Assembly: GCF_905163445.1 (NCBI RefSeq)
Contig: NC_053194.1
Coordinates: forward strand, 16,410,921 to 16,474,920
DNA from: Pararge aegeria
Taxonomy: Eukaryota > Arthropoda > Insecta > Lepidoptera > Nymphalidae
DNA length: 64,000 nucleotides
Direction of reading: 5' to 3'
Within the stretch, counting starts at the first letter, position 1; the number at the start of each line of letters is the position of its first letter. Below are positions 10,530 through 22,375 of the stretch, in pieces. Under the pieces are notes generated by a model. That model had not been told where the DNA came from, did no database searches, and worked only from the letters and a program-made list of their open reading frames with translations. A program made the position numbers and the translations under genes.

Positions 10530-12262
10530 GTCACGCTTAAGGGCATGACGCTCTATTATGACGCCATGCTCAACGGTCTCGACTGTTGAGTCTGCGTGAG
10601 TATACCACAGTAGGTTTTACTTTTAATATGGAGTATTTATTTTCATAATCTCTCTATTGATTTTTGACATTAACTTAAATGTACATTTGACGGGCTTAAC
10701 GATCTACTTTATTTATGCTAGCTTGATGACTTAACTAAGACTTGATGCTGTTTTATGGCATGATACTCCTCTACGTAAATAATTGTAGGTACATGATGTT
10801 TCACACCTGCCAGCGTCCCGTGACAATTAATTTTTTATATAACTGTGATTGTGATGTCAAATGTTAGCGTGACTAGCCAATTTATCCGGCTTCGCAATTA
10901 TCTATTCAGAGAGACACTATCCACTTTTCGAGATTAAGTTTTGCTTTAAAGATAACGTATTAGTAACATTGTATTTAGTTTAAAGGCTATCAGATAATAT
11001 CGAGCTTTTGCTTGTGACACAGATTTTCTCCGAACAAAAATGTATTTTATCAAACTTACACTTATCAGCACTTTCCAAAAAAATATCCGTCAATCCATTA
11101 GTGTGATCAAGGACTTACGTGTACAATATTAAATTATTGATTTTCATTGGATATTATTTTTAATTATTTATCATTTATACAACTTTTCAGGGAAAAATTT
11201 AATTACAAATTACAATATATAATCTGTTTCAGTTAAAAAAAACTTTAATGAACGGTTAGGTGTAGGTACAGAAATATTGCTATTATTTTTTTTTTATTTT
11301 ACTGATGTTAATTTATTAGTTATTAATCGATCTATTTCTAGTAAAATGAGCTCACAGCCGGAATAACTCAATAGAATATTGTACTAGAATTAATCGATAG
11401 CTAATAGGTATCATAGTAATTGATGTAATCGATTACACCTAACTACTTTCGACCATCGACGTTTATCTATTTAATTATTATTTAGTTCTTTGTTTAGGAC
11501 TCTTATTTATTATCTCTTTAGTTATATTTAATTACTATTCAAATAAGATTAAAAATATAGTATAGTTGAATAATCTTATGTAACGGACTTGTGATATCTT
11601 AAACTATTTGCATAGATTGGAATTCATAAGTACGATTTTAAAGAGGATTTTCTAAATTTAAATAATGAAAGTAACTTATTTTATTCATACTACTAATGTT
11701 TGGAAATTAGAATACCAAATCATAAATTGAATCAGTAGCATGAGCAATTGTTGTGGTAGACGAGATGCTATTTTTTTAGATAGGCGCTATTTCTTAATGA
11801 AATATTATAATGCCTTTAATTTGCTGAAAGTGAAATTCTGCCTTTTTTTAAGCCAGAGAAAATAGAAGAACCACCCAATAAGATTGTCACAGTAGAAAAA
11901 CTTGTGACTTTTGAAGTAGATACAAACAAGCACATTCAACAGCCAAGTGCAAACTAAATCCATAGAACAAAATAAAAAAATACAAAAAAAACTTTTTGAA
12001 AACCACTTTACTAGTCATTTTTTTAACTTCACTAGATAGTATTTCTAAAGTAGTAAGAACTGGTTTGTTTTGAATTCAAACAAAGATCGCTGTAATACTT
12101 GCTCATCGAGCTTGTCTTTGTGTGAATACCACGCTTAAAGAGGTGTAAACCAATTCATTCCCAAAATCTAATTTAAAAAAATCTTTAGCGTTCCATAGTT
12201 ATAAAAACGTTAATTACTCTGAAATCAAATATTTAAAAGGTAATATAAGAGCGAGAAGGAGT
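10530..12262. other. No gene seen; AT-rich, repeat-poor
   Basis: Rich in ATTAATTA and TATCGAT-like words. No open frame or shared repeat. Confidence 0.4.
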
Positions 12263-12360
12263 GCGGAGGCTCGTAGGTAGCTTTAGTTTTAAGTTTACAA
12301 TTAGATATACTCGTATAAGTAAATAGTTATAACCATCATCTCACTACCTTCAAAATCGAA
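12263..12360 (+). mobile_element. Decayed LINE 3' fragment, family I
   Basis: GGCTCGTAGGTAGCTTTAGT, TTTAAGTTTACAA and CCATCATCTCACTACC match 1240-1310. Confidence 0.5.
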
Positions 12361-12899
12361 AATGCCTTATGAAGTTATGTTATGCATTTAAATAGGAGTG
12401 TTATACTTTCTTTAAAACCGTACTTCAATTGAAGGAAAATACTCCCGTCACAATGCAATCCGTTATAATCTTACAACATACTCAAATAACTTTAAAATAG
12501 TATACGTAAGTACTGATAAATTTACTGTGCGCATTGTTAATATGAATAGCATTTAGTTTTCAGAGTCTTGTTAAAATTTTAAATAGCGCCATAAGAAAAA
12601 AAAAAAGGTGTAATGGTGAAAGTAAAACGGTGTGGCATCAAACAAAAACAAAAACTCCAAAATTCGATTTTCCAGTTTATAATATTTGGTATGATTAAGG
12701 CTTATTGATTACGCTAAAGTTATAGATATATTTAACTAAAGAATGTTTTAAATTTCCCTATTCTGGAAAAATGAAATTGATGCCTGAAAAAGTTAAGGTC
12801 AGGTGACAAAACCTTATTACAACCAAAATATATATCGATATCCTTATATCACCGCGCGCACTACCGAGCCCCCAAATTAACGATACACAAGCGTAGCTG
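12361..12899. other. No gene or clear repeat seen
   Basis: AT-rich, with a poly-A run near 12595-12607. Confidence 0.4.
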
Positions 12900-13010
12900 G
12901 TATTTTTTTCCCTTTACTCGTTACCTCTTGGTTGTAAACTCATCAGGTGTTAAGTTATGATGCAATCTAATATGGTAGCGAGCTAACTTGTTAGTTGTTG
13001 TTAGCTACCT
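12900..13010 (-). mobile_element. SINE 3' fragment, family D
   Basis: TCAGGTGTTAAGTTATGATG and GGTAGCGAGCTAACTTGTTA match the tail of family D (compare 33417-33520). Confidence 0.5.
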
Positions 13011-13764
13011 CTAACAAGTTATATATTGCAATAATCTCAATTACCCCTATCATTATAACAAAGTATATACTAATTATTAATAAAGCGAATACGAAAATGG
13101 GATATTCTATTTTAAAAATTAACCTTTCCAACCGAATATGATCGTAAAATAAAGAAAAGTTCAATCGTCGTTAATTTAACGCCCCGTTAAGGTCGTAATG
13201 AACTTAATATTCTCATCTCACTTTTTACGCCCTTCCAAATGGTTCTGTGGATTTCGATTTTATAACATAAAACTTTTATTGTTTCCACGTTAGCCCGTAA
13301 GTCGAAGAATTTTTAATATATTAAGGAAGTTTAACGTATTTTAAATAACTTGCGCATTTCAAGAATATCGCTTCGATTGCGTGCTTACAATAAGGAGGCA
13401 AACTTCTTAGCATTCCATGGGTTCAATGAGCCAATTCCGGACACATTGTGTGGCAGAGGGAGAAGTTCCGAGCATTTCCCGAGACGCGACTCGGGTGTAA
13501 GTTTAAGGGCTTATGCCGTAAGAACGTCAACGCTCAACTCCACTGCAATCTATATATTATTATTATGTAAAAACTTGAAAAATGTTCGATGGATTTTGAC
13601 TAGAATTTTTCAAACAACGTTGCATTACTAAATAAGAATGTTTTTAAATAGTTTTCATCTGTTGGGTTAATTTCGAAAAACCATGATTCAAAATGTGGAT
13701 TAAGCTTAAAACCAGAAAAATCGAACGACAGTGAATAATTGCTCATTAAACTAGTTCACTTAGC
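13011..13764. other. Mostly AT-rich; exon-like GC-richer patch at 13424-13495
   Basis: The plus strand at 13424-13495 reads ATGAGCCAATTCCGGACACA.. and ends CTCGGGT followed by GTAAGT, a consensus donor. An overlapping frame stays open 13350-13631. Neither peptide is recognisable, so no gene is called. Confidence 0.25.
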
Positions 13765-14065
13765 AATTCATCGTCATCTTGAATTCAACCAATTGACGTC
13801 TACTGCTGGACATAGGTCTTTTGTAGGGAGTTCCCAATCCACGGTCCTGGGCCGCTTGTCTCCAGCGGCTCCCAGCGACTCGCCTGATGTTATCTCTCCA
13901 CCTCGTTGGGGGCCGACCTGCGCTACGTTTATCGGTGCCGAGTCGCCATTGCTTCAGACCCTTACCTTAAGACACCAACGTCCATCGGTTCTCCGAGCTA
14001 TGTGCCCTGCTCATTGCCACTTCAGCTTCGCGACTCACTAAGTTATGTCGGTAATTCTCGGTCGG
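13765..14065 (-). mobile_element. RTE-type LINE 3' end
   Basis: The minus strand has the same VAGSRW, AAQDR, W.S...TYVQQ peptide as 2210-2395 but is longer, extending through CCTCGTTGGGGGCCGACC to GCCACTTCAGCTTCGCGACT. Worn, with stops. Confidence 0.7.
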
Positions 14066-14072
14066 TTTATCT

Positions 14073-14185
14073 ACGGATCTCCTCATTTCTGATTTGACTA
14101 AGCAATTGTTCATTGTAAACACAACACGACTCTGAAGATGCTCCGGTGTTAAAGCAAAACGAGCATAGAGACATTTTGAAAGATC
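14073..14185. mobile_element. Decayed core of the foldback MITE
   Basis: TTGTTCATTGTAAAC, GAAGATGCTCCGGTG and GCAAAACGAGCATAGAG resemble the core at 3680-3740. Confidence 0.45.
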
Positions 14186-14719
14186 TGTTTGGAAGGAAGA
14201 CACCGCATCTGCACCGTATCGTATCGTATTTCTATTTTCCGAGACACAGTCTCAACTAGTTCGGAGAGCAGGTACACTTTTAATCTGTGCAAAATAAAAC
14301 AGAATTTGTATATATTTTATGTGTTATGTTTAAGTACTTTTGATTCTGTTGTTTTTCTTTATGACAATAAGGCATTTTTCATTTTCATTTTTCATTCATC
14401 GATTTCGTGGTTTTAGCGGATCATGGCAAGATAGGAAATTTCATTAGTTTTTATCACTCCCAACGGAAAGTTGGATACGAGTAACATTAGACAATCATAG
14501 CAAAGCGTCGTCGAGTTTAGCTAGTTGTAAATACAGGGTGCATACGTCAAAATATGATGTTAACTTGAGATCGATATCGGTCGCGCCGAGCTGGAACGTC
14601 CCCAGAAGTTCGTGCGATTAATTTCGCCTCACGCCTTCATGTGCATAAAAACAAAAAGACTACAAACATATTATAATAATCATATTAATTTTATTTAAGT
14701 ACCTAATGAAAACATATAC
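14186..14719. other. No gene seen
   Basis: Contains TACAGGGTGCATACG near 14534 and a GC-richer patch at 14570-14640 without recognisable coding content. Confidence 0.35.
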
Positions 14720-14776
14720 TTGACGTTACAAAAGTGCTTATAAAGTACTTGAAATAAATGAATTTGAATTTGAATA
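14720..14776 (+). mobile_element. LINE 3' tail, family H
   Basis: ACTTGACGTTACAAAAGTGC, TACTTGAAATAAATG and a GAATTT-type tail, as at 55560-55660. Confidence 0.65.
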
Positions 14777-14814
14777 TATAGACACTTAAATGCACCCGAA
14801 CTCGTTTACATTTA

Positions 14815-15066
14815 TTTAATAATTCATAAATCTTATTGCACCAATCCCTGCGAGAAGTATTCATTGACTATTATTAATAAAGTCCTATTTTCTGTAATCT
14901 TAGTTCCGGGCACATTCCATTGCAATATGGACAACATCTTCGAGCTCATTACAGACAATACAGGGTGTATTAACTTTTTAAAATTTTTCACTATTAACTT
15001 AGTGTAACCAACTGGCTACTTCTCTGTGTCCCAATGGAGATAAGAAGGCTTAAACGTGCTTCCATA
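14815..15066 (-). pseudogene. LINE ORF2 C-terminal fragment with CxxC..H..C knuckle
   Basis: The minus strand reads NTPCIVCNELEDVVHIAMEC, the cysteine/histidine knuckle (CxxC-x9-H-x4-C) found after the RNase H region of Jockey/I-type LINEs. Upstream in a different frame is LLISIGTQRSS, which resembles the preceding (R)LRIGHxR segment, so a frameshift and stops separate them. Dead copy. Confidence 0.5.
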
Positions 15067-15359
15067 TGGGACTTTACTGATACTTACACATTGTATACTC
15101 ATTGTACACTCAAAGGTACAGCCATTGAGGAAACCGCCGTCAAGAAACACACCGAGGAAGTCTATTTATAGCTGCTGCAGCTGATCGCATGATGGAATAA
15201 AGATAGAAAAAAACATAGCTAAGTTTAATGCCTGGTATGTTAAAGGAGCTATTTTTAATCCACGACTGTGTAGAGGGTTGGGCTGGATGGTTTTATACCT
15301 TCCTAGCAAACGCATAAAAAAAACATCCAGACGATTTTTAAAAACAACCAACGTTTAAA
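15067..15359 (-). other. Possible continuation of the LINE fragment
   Basis: A short minus-strand open frame lies at 15351-15166. It may be a worn continuation of the adjacent LINE ORF, but no motif confirms this. Confidence 0.2.
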
Positions 15360-18300
15360 CTTGGTAAGTTATATGGATCAATCCGTAAGCATTTACTGTA
15401 AACTACTTACTTTACGACATTTCGGGGCATTCGAGCTTGTTATCCGAATAACAGCGCAAAGTTATGTGGCGAAGAGGTAAATATAGAAAAAAAATTGAGA
15501 CGATTAAATACATAGTGATAACTAATGATTAATTAAACTGACTTTTTTAATAATAATGATAAATGAAAAGTTGTGTTAGTAAAATACCTATTAAAAGGTG
15601 TAAGTATTAAAATTGTTTAATAACTGAAAGTGAATTGCGTTGTTTGCATTCGTATAAAATTGTCTCCGATCTTTATGTAAACGTCATTCAGTATTTCGAT
15701 ATAATTATTATATAGTTATCTATGTCTACACGTAGAATATAATATTAATATATTAATAAAATTTGTTGTAACAAAGGAACGTTGCACGACACTGATTAAT
15801 TTATACATTATCTTCATTACACATGTAAAGCTTAGTGAGACAGCAATGCTGGATGGAAACAATGTTCATTTTTTTCACTGTTCCGCGTGGTAATCCGCAT
15901 GTTAATACTAAGCATGATATTGCCCACGTAACCTACCTTGTTCATAGACGAAAACTCTCACTGTTGTTCTTATTTTTTTTTTCATTTCAAATGAGGAACA
16001 GAGAGTGAGACCATTATTGTTATACTTATAGTCATATACCTAAGCTATCGACAAACAAGCGCGAGCTAAAACTACTAGTGGCGCCATCTGTTATCGTTAA
16101 TCATATTTGACACAAAATCGAACAGGGAATTTAATGTTCACCCACTACAATTGTTTGCATCCAGCTTCTTCGTCTCACTTGCCATAGTAAGCCCCACCCT
16201 CGCTATGTTTTTTTAACACACACTATATTACTTGTATATAAGTAATATTAAATTGTTAGTAAAACTACTATGATTATATTATTAATAGTTGCCATGATAC
16301 ATATTGCCATTAACTTAGCGAATTAAATTTACTATGTACATTTCTAGTTTTTTTTAAATATTAATTACAGACCCATTTTTAGAATTTATTATGTGCATAG
16401 GTTTTACTTACACTACTTCACACAATAATATGAATGTTATACTTATAACAATAATTATATTATATAATATTAATATACATGTATTATGGCTGAGTACACG
16501 AAAAAGTGTAATTCTAAATTCAGGTTTTCTAGAAAAAAAAAGAAATTTAAGAGAATTATTAAAATCGGAGATAGAAGAGAATTAAGAGTATTATAAAAGT
16601 TTTACTTCTGAAATATTCTGAATTGAACAATTTTGATAAAATACATAAATAGAAAATCTTCGCATCGTGTATTTTGCATGTCTTTTGAATTAATTGCACG
16701 AATAATAAACATTGCTACAATAAAAAAAAATATATATTTACAAGGCCAGTTAAAAAGGACCTAGGTAGGAAATGATTATCTTCTTCTTCTTTTGCTTTTT
16801 TTGGCTTTTAGGTGTGCCAATCGGCACGTTGTATTTCGCCAATGTCACATATACTTGGAAGATCCACAAAGGTAGGAAATTAGAAACAAATTCAATTAAA
16901 AAAAAAAAAACTTTAAAATGACAACCCTAAGTAATTGTAATGACCAAATCTCTTGTCTGTGAATTATTGTAAAACAATATTATTTAGGATCATAACCTTT
17001 TTGCCAAAGCCATAATAATCCGTGATCCGATAAGACCTCAAATGTTTACACAGCTGATGTTATGACTATCACTGCGTAATTTTATGACATCGTAGCATAT
17101 TTATTTGAATAATTATATTTTTGACTTTGGCTTTGACTTTATTTCTCTAAAAGTCAAAGTCAAAGTCTCAGGAAAAAATGATGAAACAAATTTGTTTCAT
17201 TATTATGAATTTAGTACCTTCATCTTTTGCCCGCTTTACTGGCCTTGTATGTTGAGTAATATAACATACAACAACAACATATTTTTCGTGTAATCAGGCA
17301 TAGTTACAGTATTTTTTTTATTTACCTTGAATTCGTTACTCATTTTTTTTATCACAAAAACAATACAAATAGAAAAAGATAAAATGTGATAAAATATTTA
17401 TACCGGGTATAAGAAAACCCGTTTTTTTTACATTGAAGACGCCTAAATACTTTTCTCAATCTCGTTGTATGATGCTTACTAATAGGTAGGTAAAAATTCA
17501 GATTCAAAATGCAATAAATAAAACTTTACGAATATTGGAAAATATATGTCAAAATATTAAGTTAAGCAGTGCTTTTATGTAATAAACTAAGAATTCAGGA
17601 AATATATAAAATAGAAATCTAATTTACAACGTTTCTTGAATATATGTAAATAATTTTCTCTCTTAAAGAATTTTAATGAACCGATTAAATCCAACACTAA
17701 CTTAAAAACGCCACAAGGAAATTGTAATATTATTGCTTATAATTTTTATTCATTACGTAACTACTAATGAATGAATTATAATAAACATCTAGAATTTCAA
17801 AAACAAAGGAAAGTCGCGCTCAGAAGCATTCACCACAAAAAAAAAATGTTATTTACATCACGATAAAGTATCTTACAACACATATATTTCTATAAAGATA
17901 ATAAGTAGCACGTTGGTCTTTAAAAAATACTTATTTATATTATATCGTTTTAATAATAATAATTGTGAAAAAAATTATAACATTGCAAATAAAAACGCTA
18001 CATTAACGATGGAAAGTAAAAATGGAATGCTAAACAGGAATAAAAATGTACATTGACTAAATTCGCCGAATTTATCCCTACAAGCTCACACATTACCAGG
18101 TACCCCTAGCACGAGATTTCAATATTTCGACAACGATGTTCGATGTGGATTTTATCTAAATAATATTATTTTATTATTAATAATATTATTACAGCCAGAG
18201 TAAGCCTTGTGAAATGAAAATGGCTATTATAATATGCATACCTTATTAGCACTGATTTCTAGGTCTATTATACTTTTAAGTTTCCGCTTAACTGTTAACT

Positions 18301-19302
18301 TTAATTGATTGTAAATGATGAAGGAATCCAAGATTGCAGCAAGAGGAACCGGAACGCTAAGTCACACCTCTTAGCTAACGAGTAACTGCATATCCACCAA
18401 GACTAGACCTAGACAAACACTTGTATGTTCTGTTGTTATAATAGTAATATCGACGTTCAGGAAAACTTTCAAAGTTTACGAGACGTGCTAACTTGTGCTA
18501 AGGGTACACAACTGCTCTTAGAAAACGTTTGACTAGAGAAATCAATTAAACTGACCGTAAACACTAGGATTTCGTTTACGCAGCATTAAATATAATTTCG
18601 ATCTCACTAAACTACAAACTACTCAATCTTATCTTGTGGGTCTATGGTCACCTTTAATTTCAACACTGATCTTCTTACAACAGAAGATTGGAGGTTTAAA
18701 CAATCTTATGTGGAATCAAAGCCATTGAATACTACAAATACTAACAAATATACAAATACAAACCAACGTTATCATGGACGGGACGAAAACTCACTAATAA
18801 AATGAACAAGATTCCAGATTGCTTCGAGATTTAAAATAACTCTAGGATATAAAAGTGGTGGAGAGAGAGTGGTTTTAGAACACTTTAAAGATACTTAGAA
18901 TTCACTGAAAGGAACGAAAATAGTAGTACACTAATGGAGTTTCTACCAAGTTAAGTCGTTCGACACGCGAGAAAGCAATTTAGGTTTTAAAATGCCATTT
19001 TGCATTACGATCGCCCGGATTATTGCCACTTCTGGCTATTGTTTCATTTGTGAGATTCTCTAAAGGTACGTTTTAAATTAAATGAATTTCATCCTTCCTG
19101 AACGAATAATTTATATTTCAATTATTCAACAAATAAATTGGCGATCGGGCAGCAGCGTCGTCTTCAAACTCTCTCATTAGGAGAGCTTCCAGAGTCCAGC
19201 AGTGGACTGTTATAGGTTATTGATGAGTAAACTTGTGTTAACTTGATAGAAAGCTCAAAAACACAGTACCAAAACTGGGCAATTACTACTTTGGTAAAGC
19301 GA
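15360..19302. other. Repeat-poor AT-rich block downstream of mAChR-A
   Basis: Almost 4 kb with no copy of the repeat families that crowd the rest of the window, apart from a small (TTTGAC) inverted pair at 17120-17168. It could hold distal 3' UTR or regulatory DNA of the receptor, which is transcribed towards it; no motif proves this. Open frames are under 70 codons and unrecognised. Confidence 0.4.
17120..17168. repeat. Inverted TTTGAC tails
   Basis: TTTGACTTTGGCTTTGACTT is followed nine bases later by AAAGTCAAAGTCAAAGTC. These look like two LINE (TTTGAC)n tails facing each other. Confidence 0.55.
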
Positions 19303-19308
19303 TTTATT
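19303..19308 (-). terminator. mAChR-A: Candidate polyadenylation signal AATAAA for mAChR-A
   Basis: TTTATT on the plus strand is AATAAA on the gene strand, 63 bases after the stop codon. It is the first canonical hexamer downstream, but the region is AT-rich and fly receptor genes can have long 3' UTRs, so a more distal site is equally possible. Confidence 0.25.
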
Positions 19309-19370
19309 AGTTAGTCCAAAAATCGTAAAGTTTGAATTCCTCGTTTAAATTGAAATAAATATCCATATCA

Positions 19371-20142
19371 CTAATTATACACACCTCTAGTCATAGCTTC
19401 CCTATTTCTGTTATGCCACTTACAAGTCAAAATTCTGACATATGTTTTCCTAAAAGTGGCGTTGCACAGAGCATAGCATACAGGGTTTATTGTAGAGTTA
19501 ATGTAACACAGGGCGTAGAAAAAGGACCAAAGTTCTTCCGGTATATATATCCGAGCAGTAAAAGGTTTAAGTAGTACAAGAATGTTGTAAGGCGTCCAAG
19601 TGATAATGAACGAGAGGAGAATAGCTGAGAGCGTTTTCGCCGCTTTCGTTTCTTGTTTCTTCTCCTGAGTCTTCTTTTTCTTTGGTTGTTTCGAGGTTAT
19701 GCATTTACCGGCTAATTGCTTCGGGATTATTTTAGCGTTTAGCGGTATTCTAACGTCTTGTATATGTGACGTCCTTCTCGTTAAAGCCGGGTGTCCTGCT
19801 GGATGTAGGTTTAGTTCGGAGTCTCCTCGAGCAGGTGGGCGATAATGCGATCTCGCATTCGGTGGTGATTCCTCCGTGATCATTTTTATAGTAGGTCTTT
19901 CTGAGTCAGCGTCGGGTAATCTGATCAGGATCGTGTAAACGGAGTCAGCGGACGCTGACTTCGGAGCGGGTGAGGTAGAGGCGTTTATTCTAGTGTTTGG
20001 GGGAAGAGAGCGACTTTCTCTTGCGGCTGGAAGGGGTTCACAGTTTCGTCGCAAGGGTGATGATCCTCCATCAGCCACGCTAGAGCCACAGGAGCCCCCG
20101 CGACCAGCGTATGGATCTCTGATGACATTCAGGGACGTACAC
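19371..20142 (-). CDS. mAChR-A: mAChR-A, terminal exon: end of loop 3, TM6, TM7, C-tail
   Basis: The acceptor TTGTCCACAG|GTGTAC at 20142 supplies the last base of split Arg315, then CTSLNVIRDPY continues the conserved loop. 256 residues (316-571) end at TAG 19373-19371. The loop contains a second DSVYTILIRLP motif (about 380-391), a Lys-rich stretch (KKKKTQEKKQE), then TM6 SAILLSFIITWTPYN (about 486-501, with Trp497, Tyr500 and Asn501 of the ligand pocket), TM7 with Tyr524 and Tyr528, and NPVCY at 535-539. The C-tail is short and ends in RGVYN. The final residues and loop 3-TM6 junction agree with fly mAChR-A. Odd: extracellular loop 3 reads KPFTARIYIPEELW and lacks both cysteines of the CxxC pair found in vertebrate and Drosophila muscarinic receptors. 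Loop 3 totals about 290 residues, shorter than in Drosophila, whose receptor is about 800 residues. Confidence 0.97.
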
Positions 20143-20731
20143 CTGTGGACAAAACAGTAATTGAACTTTTGTCCATCATCACAAAACTTAACCTGAAATA
20201 ACGAAAGTTATTTGCAATCAAATGCTAGTTCTATATCTAAGCAAAAAATTTGTACCCTTTACGAAAATTACGCAGACGGAGGAGTAAGAAAAATTCTACC
20301 CTTATATACTATCTGATGCCCGCAACTTCGTCGATAAAATTTTGATTTTCCCTGAAATTAGAAGAAATCCCGGGACCGACTATGCCAAATTAGCAAAACT
20401 CAAAATCAGTTCGATGTTTTTACTTTATCAGGTCACAATCGGCCAAAAAAACACACTCTCATGTTCATAATATTATCTACATCTGACTTATAAAAGCAAG
20501 TTTTTAAAAATACTGTTAAATATCTCTTGAAAAATGATATTAGTAGTGTGAACCTCAAGGTAACTTAAGCCCGCGACTTCTAGAGCGTATTAATCCTGAT
20601 TTCCTGTGAGCTGGAAAAAATCCCTGTTGGTGCTTATGCACTTCTCAAGAAAAAGAGCTACCGCTAAATATCTTTCAATGGTTTATACGGTAGCTACAAA
20701 AAGACAGAAAGACACACTTTGGCGTTTGGTT

Positions 20732-20913
20732 ATGGTGATAACGAAAAAAAATTTACCCGGCTAAGTTTGTTGTGGGTTCTTCTTAGACCAGGGCGCGTTT
20801 GGAACCCTCGTAGCTTTAGATTTAAGTTGGCGAACGAAGTTATCACCATCCTTTCAATTATGTAAACAAATACGTATGAACGCTTCATAGTGCCTGTGAT
20901 AGGCCTACATGGC
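20732..20913 (+). mobile_element. LINE 3' end, family I
   Basis: GGTGATAACGAAAAA, AAGTTTGTTGTGGGTTCTTC, TTTGGAACCCTCGTAGC and GATAGGCCTACATGGC match 1090-1360. The TTTGAC tail is lost. Confidence 0.7.
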
Positions 20914-21219
20914 ATTGCAGATTATTGCTATACCTAAGCGAAGGTTTGCTATAGGTCTGGGATAGTAATGGATCCATATACGAGACACTTACCATGAATA
21001 GCTATAAGTTGTTAACACTAGTAAGGTTTAATACATCCGTTAATATATTGATTAATGAATAAATCCAATAATGATATTCATAAACAAATGACATGTTAAT
21101 TAGCGTTAAAATGAAAGAGGTATAAAGCACAGTTAATTAAACAAATTAAACCAGGAGTCCATAACTCGTAATTTAACTCCAGTACGCATCTTTTTTTCTT
21201 AAATTTACCAACTTTTTTT

Positions 21220-21470
21220 TTGTTGCTATAATTGACGGACCAAGAATATGGTCCATCTTATGGTAAGTGGAGCAACACTTCACAGGGCATGCAAATAACA
21301 CGTGTCCCTGTGTCCATCGACCTGAGGTGTTAAACCTCATACACCGGAAACCACGCCCTTCAGACCGGAACACAGCATTGCAACAATGCGGCTTAGCGGC
21401 AAAAATAATCATGGTGGTAGCTCTTCCTTCCTTCCTCGGCTGAGCTCTGTCACAAAAAGCTTAAACTTTT
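21220..21470 (+). mobile_element. LINE 3' end, family K
   Basis: GGTAAGTGGAGCAACACTTC, CCATCGACCTGAGGTGTTAA, TTCAGACCGGAACACAGC and GAGCTCTGTCACAAAAAGCT make the most complete copy of this LINE 3' region in the window. Confidence 0.65.
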
Positions 21471-21574
21471 GATCATTTTAAGATGAATCGTTCTCTACGG
21501 GCCACACTCTTGATTTAATGAAATCAATACAGGCCGTCAAATATATATACAGGGTATATATATTACCCAATTGT

Positions 21575-21770
21575 CCTATTGGCGCAGTGGGCAGCGACCC
21601 TGCTTTCAGAGTCCAAGGGTTCGATTCCCACAACTGGACAATATATGTGTGATGAACATGAATGTTTTTCAGTTTCTGGGTTTTTCAGTTTGTCTAAATA
21701 TTATAAGTATTTATGTATATTATTCATAAAAAATATACGCTTACTTTGGGACTAGATGGTGATCTGTGTA
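21575..21770 (+). mobile_element. SINE, family A, tRNA-derived
   Basis: Box A TGGCGCAGTGGGCAGCGACC and box B GGGTTCGATTCCCACAACTG, then the family body (GATGAACATGAATGTTTTTC, ATTATAAGTATTTATG) ending near the conserved CTTACTTTGGGACTAGATGG. No anticodon arm typical of an active tRNA. Confidence 0.85.
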
Positions 21771-22199
21771 TTGGCCAGATCTTTGGCGTATTACAAAGCA
21801 CGTACTTGGCTTTCTAAAGGGTGGCTCCCGTAGAGGTTTACAATGTACTCCACATTGACATAATTTCATTTATATGGCACATGGACAAACGTCTTCATTT
21901 AATTATTGAATTCGCCACTTTAGATAATAAAACTTTAGTGTTAACTACAATAATTATTATAACTTCAGCTTTGCAAACTTTGGTGTTTTGAGGGGCACTA
22001 TTATAAAAGAAAGAGGGATTGGTTTTATTAAATGTATTGTTAAATTTTTAGATGCGCTTTGCATGGCTTAAAATTACTATAAGTAAAAAATGTTTATTAC
22101 CTAGTTTTTGACTTACCCCGAAAGATTACAAAAAGCCATCTCCGAAGTTTTTAGATAAAAAAACCGAAATAAGTACGGTTTACATATTTTTTTGTTTAC

Positions 22200-22375
22200 C
22201 TTGACACAGAACTCTGCAGCGGCGTCTCCACAGATACAGGAGTACCGTACCCCGGGTCGGAGGGTTCCTCCTCAGGCTCCGTATCTTCGAGGTCTTCCCT
22301 CCCGGAGTGCCACCACGCCACGCACCAGTCCCTCACAGCTGCCCAACCGCGCTTCTGCTGACGATACGAACAGGC
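22200..22375 (-). CDS. mAChR-A: mAChR-A, 176-nt exon within intracellular loop 3
   Basis: Residues 257-314 of the visible receptor plus two bases of a split Arg. The acceptor is ATTTTTCAG|GCCTG at 22375 (phase 0) and the donor TGTCAAG|GTAAAC at 22199. The segment contains RDWCVAWWHSGREDLED, an acidic stretch TEPEEEPSD, then GYGTPVSVETPLQSSVS. These are close to the Drosophila mAChR-A loop (..EWCIAWWHSGRED.. and ..TPLQSSVSR..), one of the best conserved parts of the otherwise divergent loop. This part of the loop lies in the cytoplasm and, from family knowledge, would contact G protein or regulatory kinases; nothing in the sequence proves a specific partner. The acidic cluster and many Ser/Thr are compatible with kinase sites. 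Confidence 0.96.

Larger units (their letters stand above)
20143..22199 (-). other. mAChR-A: mAChR-A intron of about 2.06 kb
   Basis: Runs from donor GTAAAC at 22199 to acceptor TTTTGTCCACAG ending at 20143, phase 2. It contains LINE 3' fragments at 20732-20913 and 21220-21470 and a SINE at 21575-21770. A short decayed segment near 20290-20345 with GCCCGCAACTTCGTC resembles a reversed Helitron end. Confidence 0.93.

Noticed and set aside
13739..14041. 100-codon protein on the plus strand
   Set aside because: It is the antisense shadow of an RTE LINE end whose real peptide (..TYVQQ..) is on the minus strand.
20730..20915. 61-codon minus-strand exon in the last mAChR-A intron
   Set aside because: The segment is a LINE 3' end (family I) in plus orientation.
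21590..21645. tRNA gene from box A/B sequences (likewise at 30400, 43080, 44370, 48660, 58045 and 62650)
   Set aside because: All are heads of SINE copies with long shared bodies; the arms do not form a proper cloverleaf with an anticodon loop.
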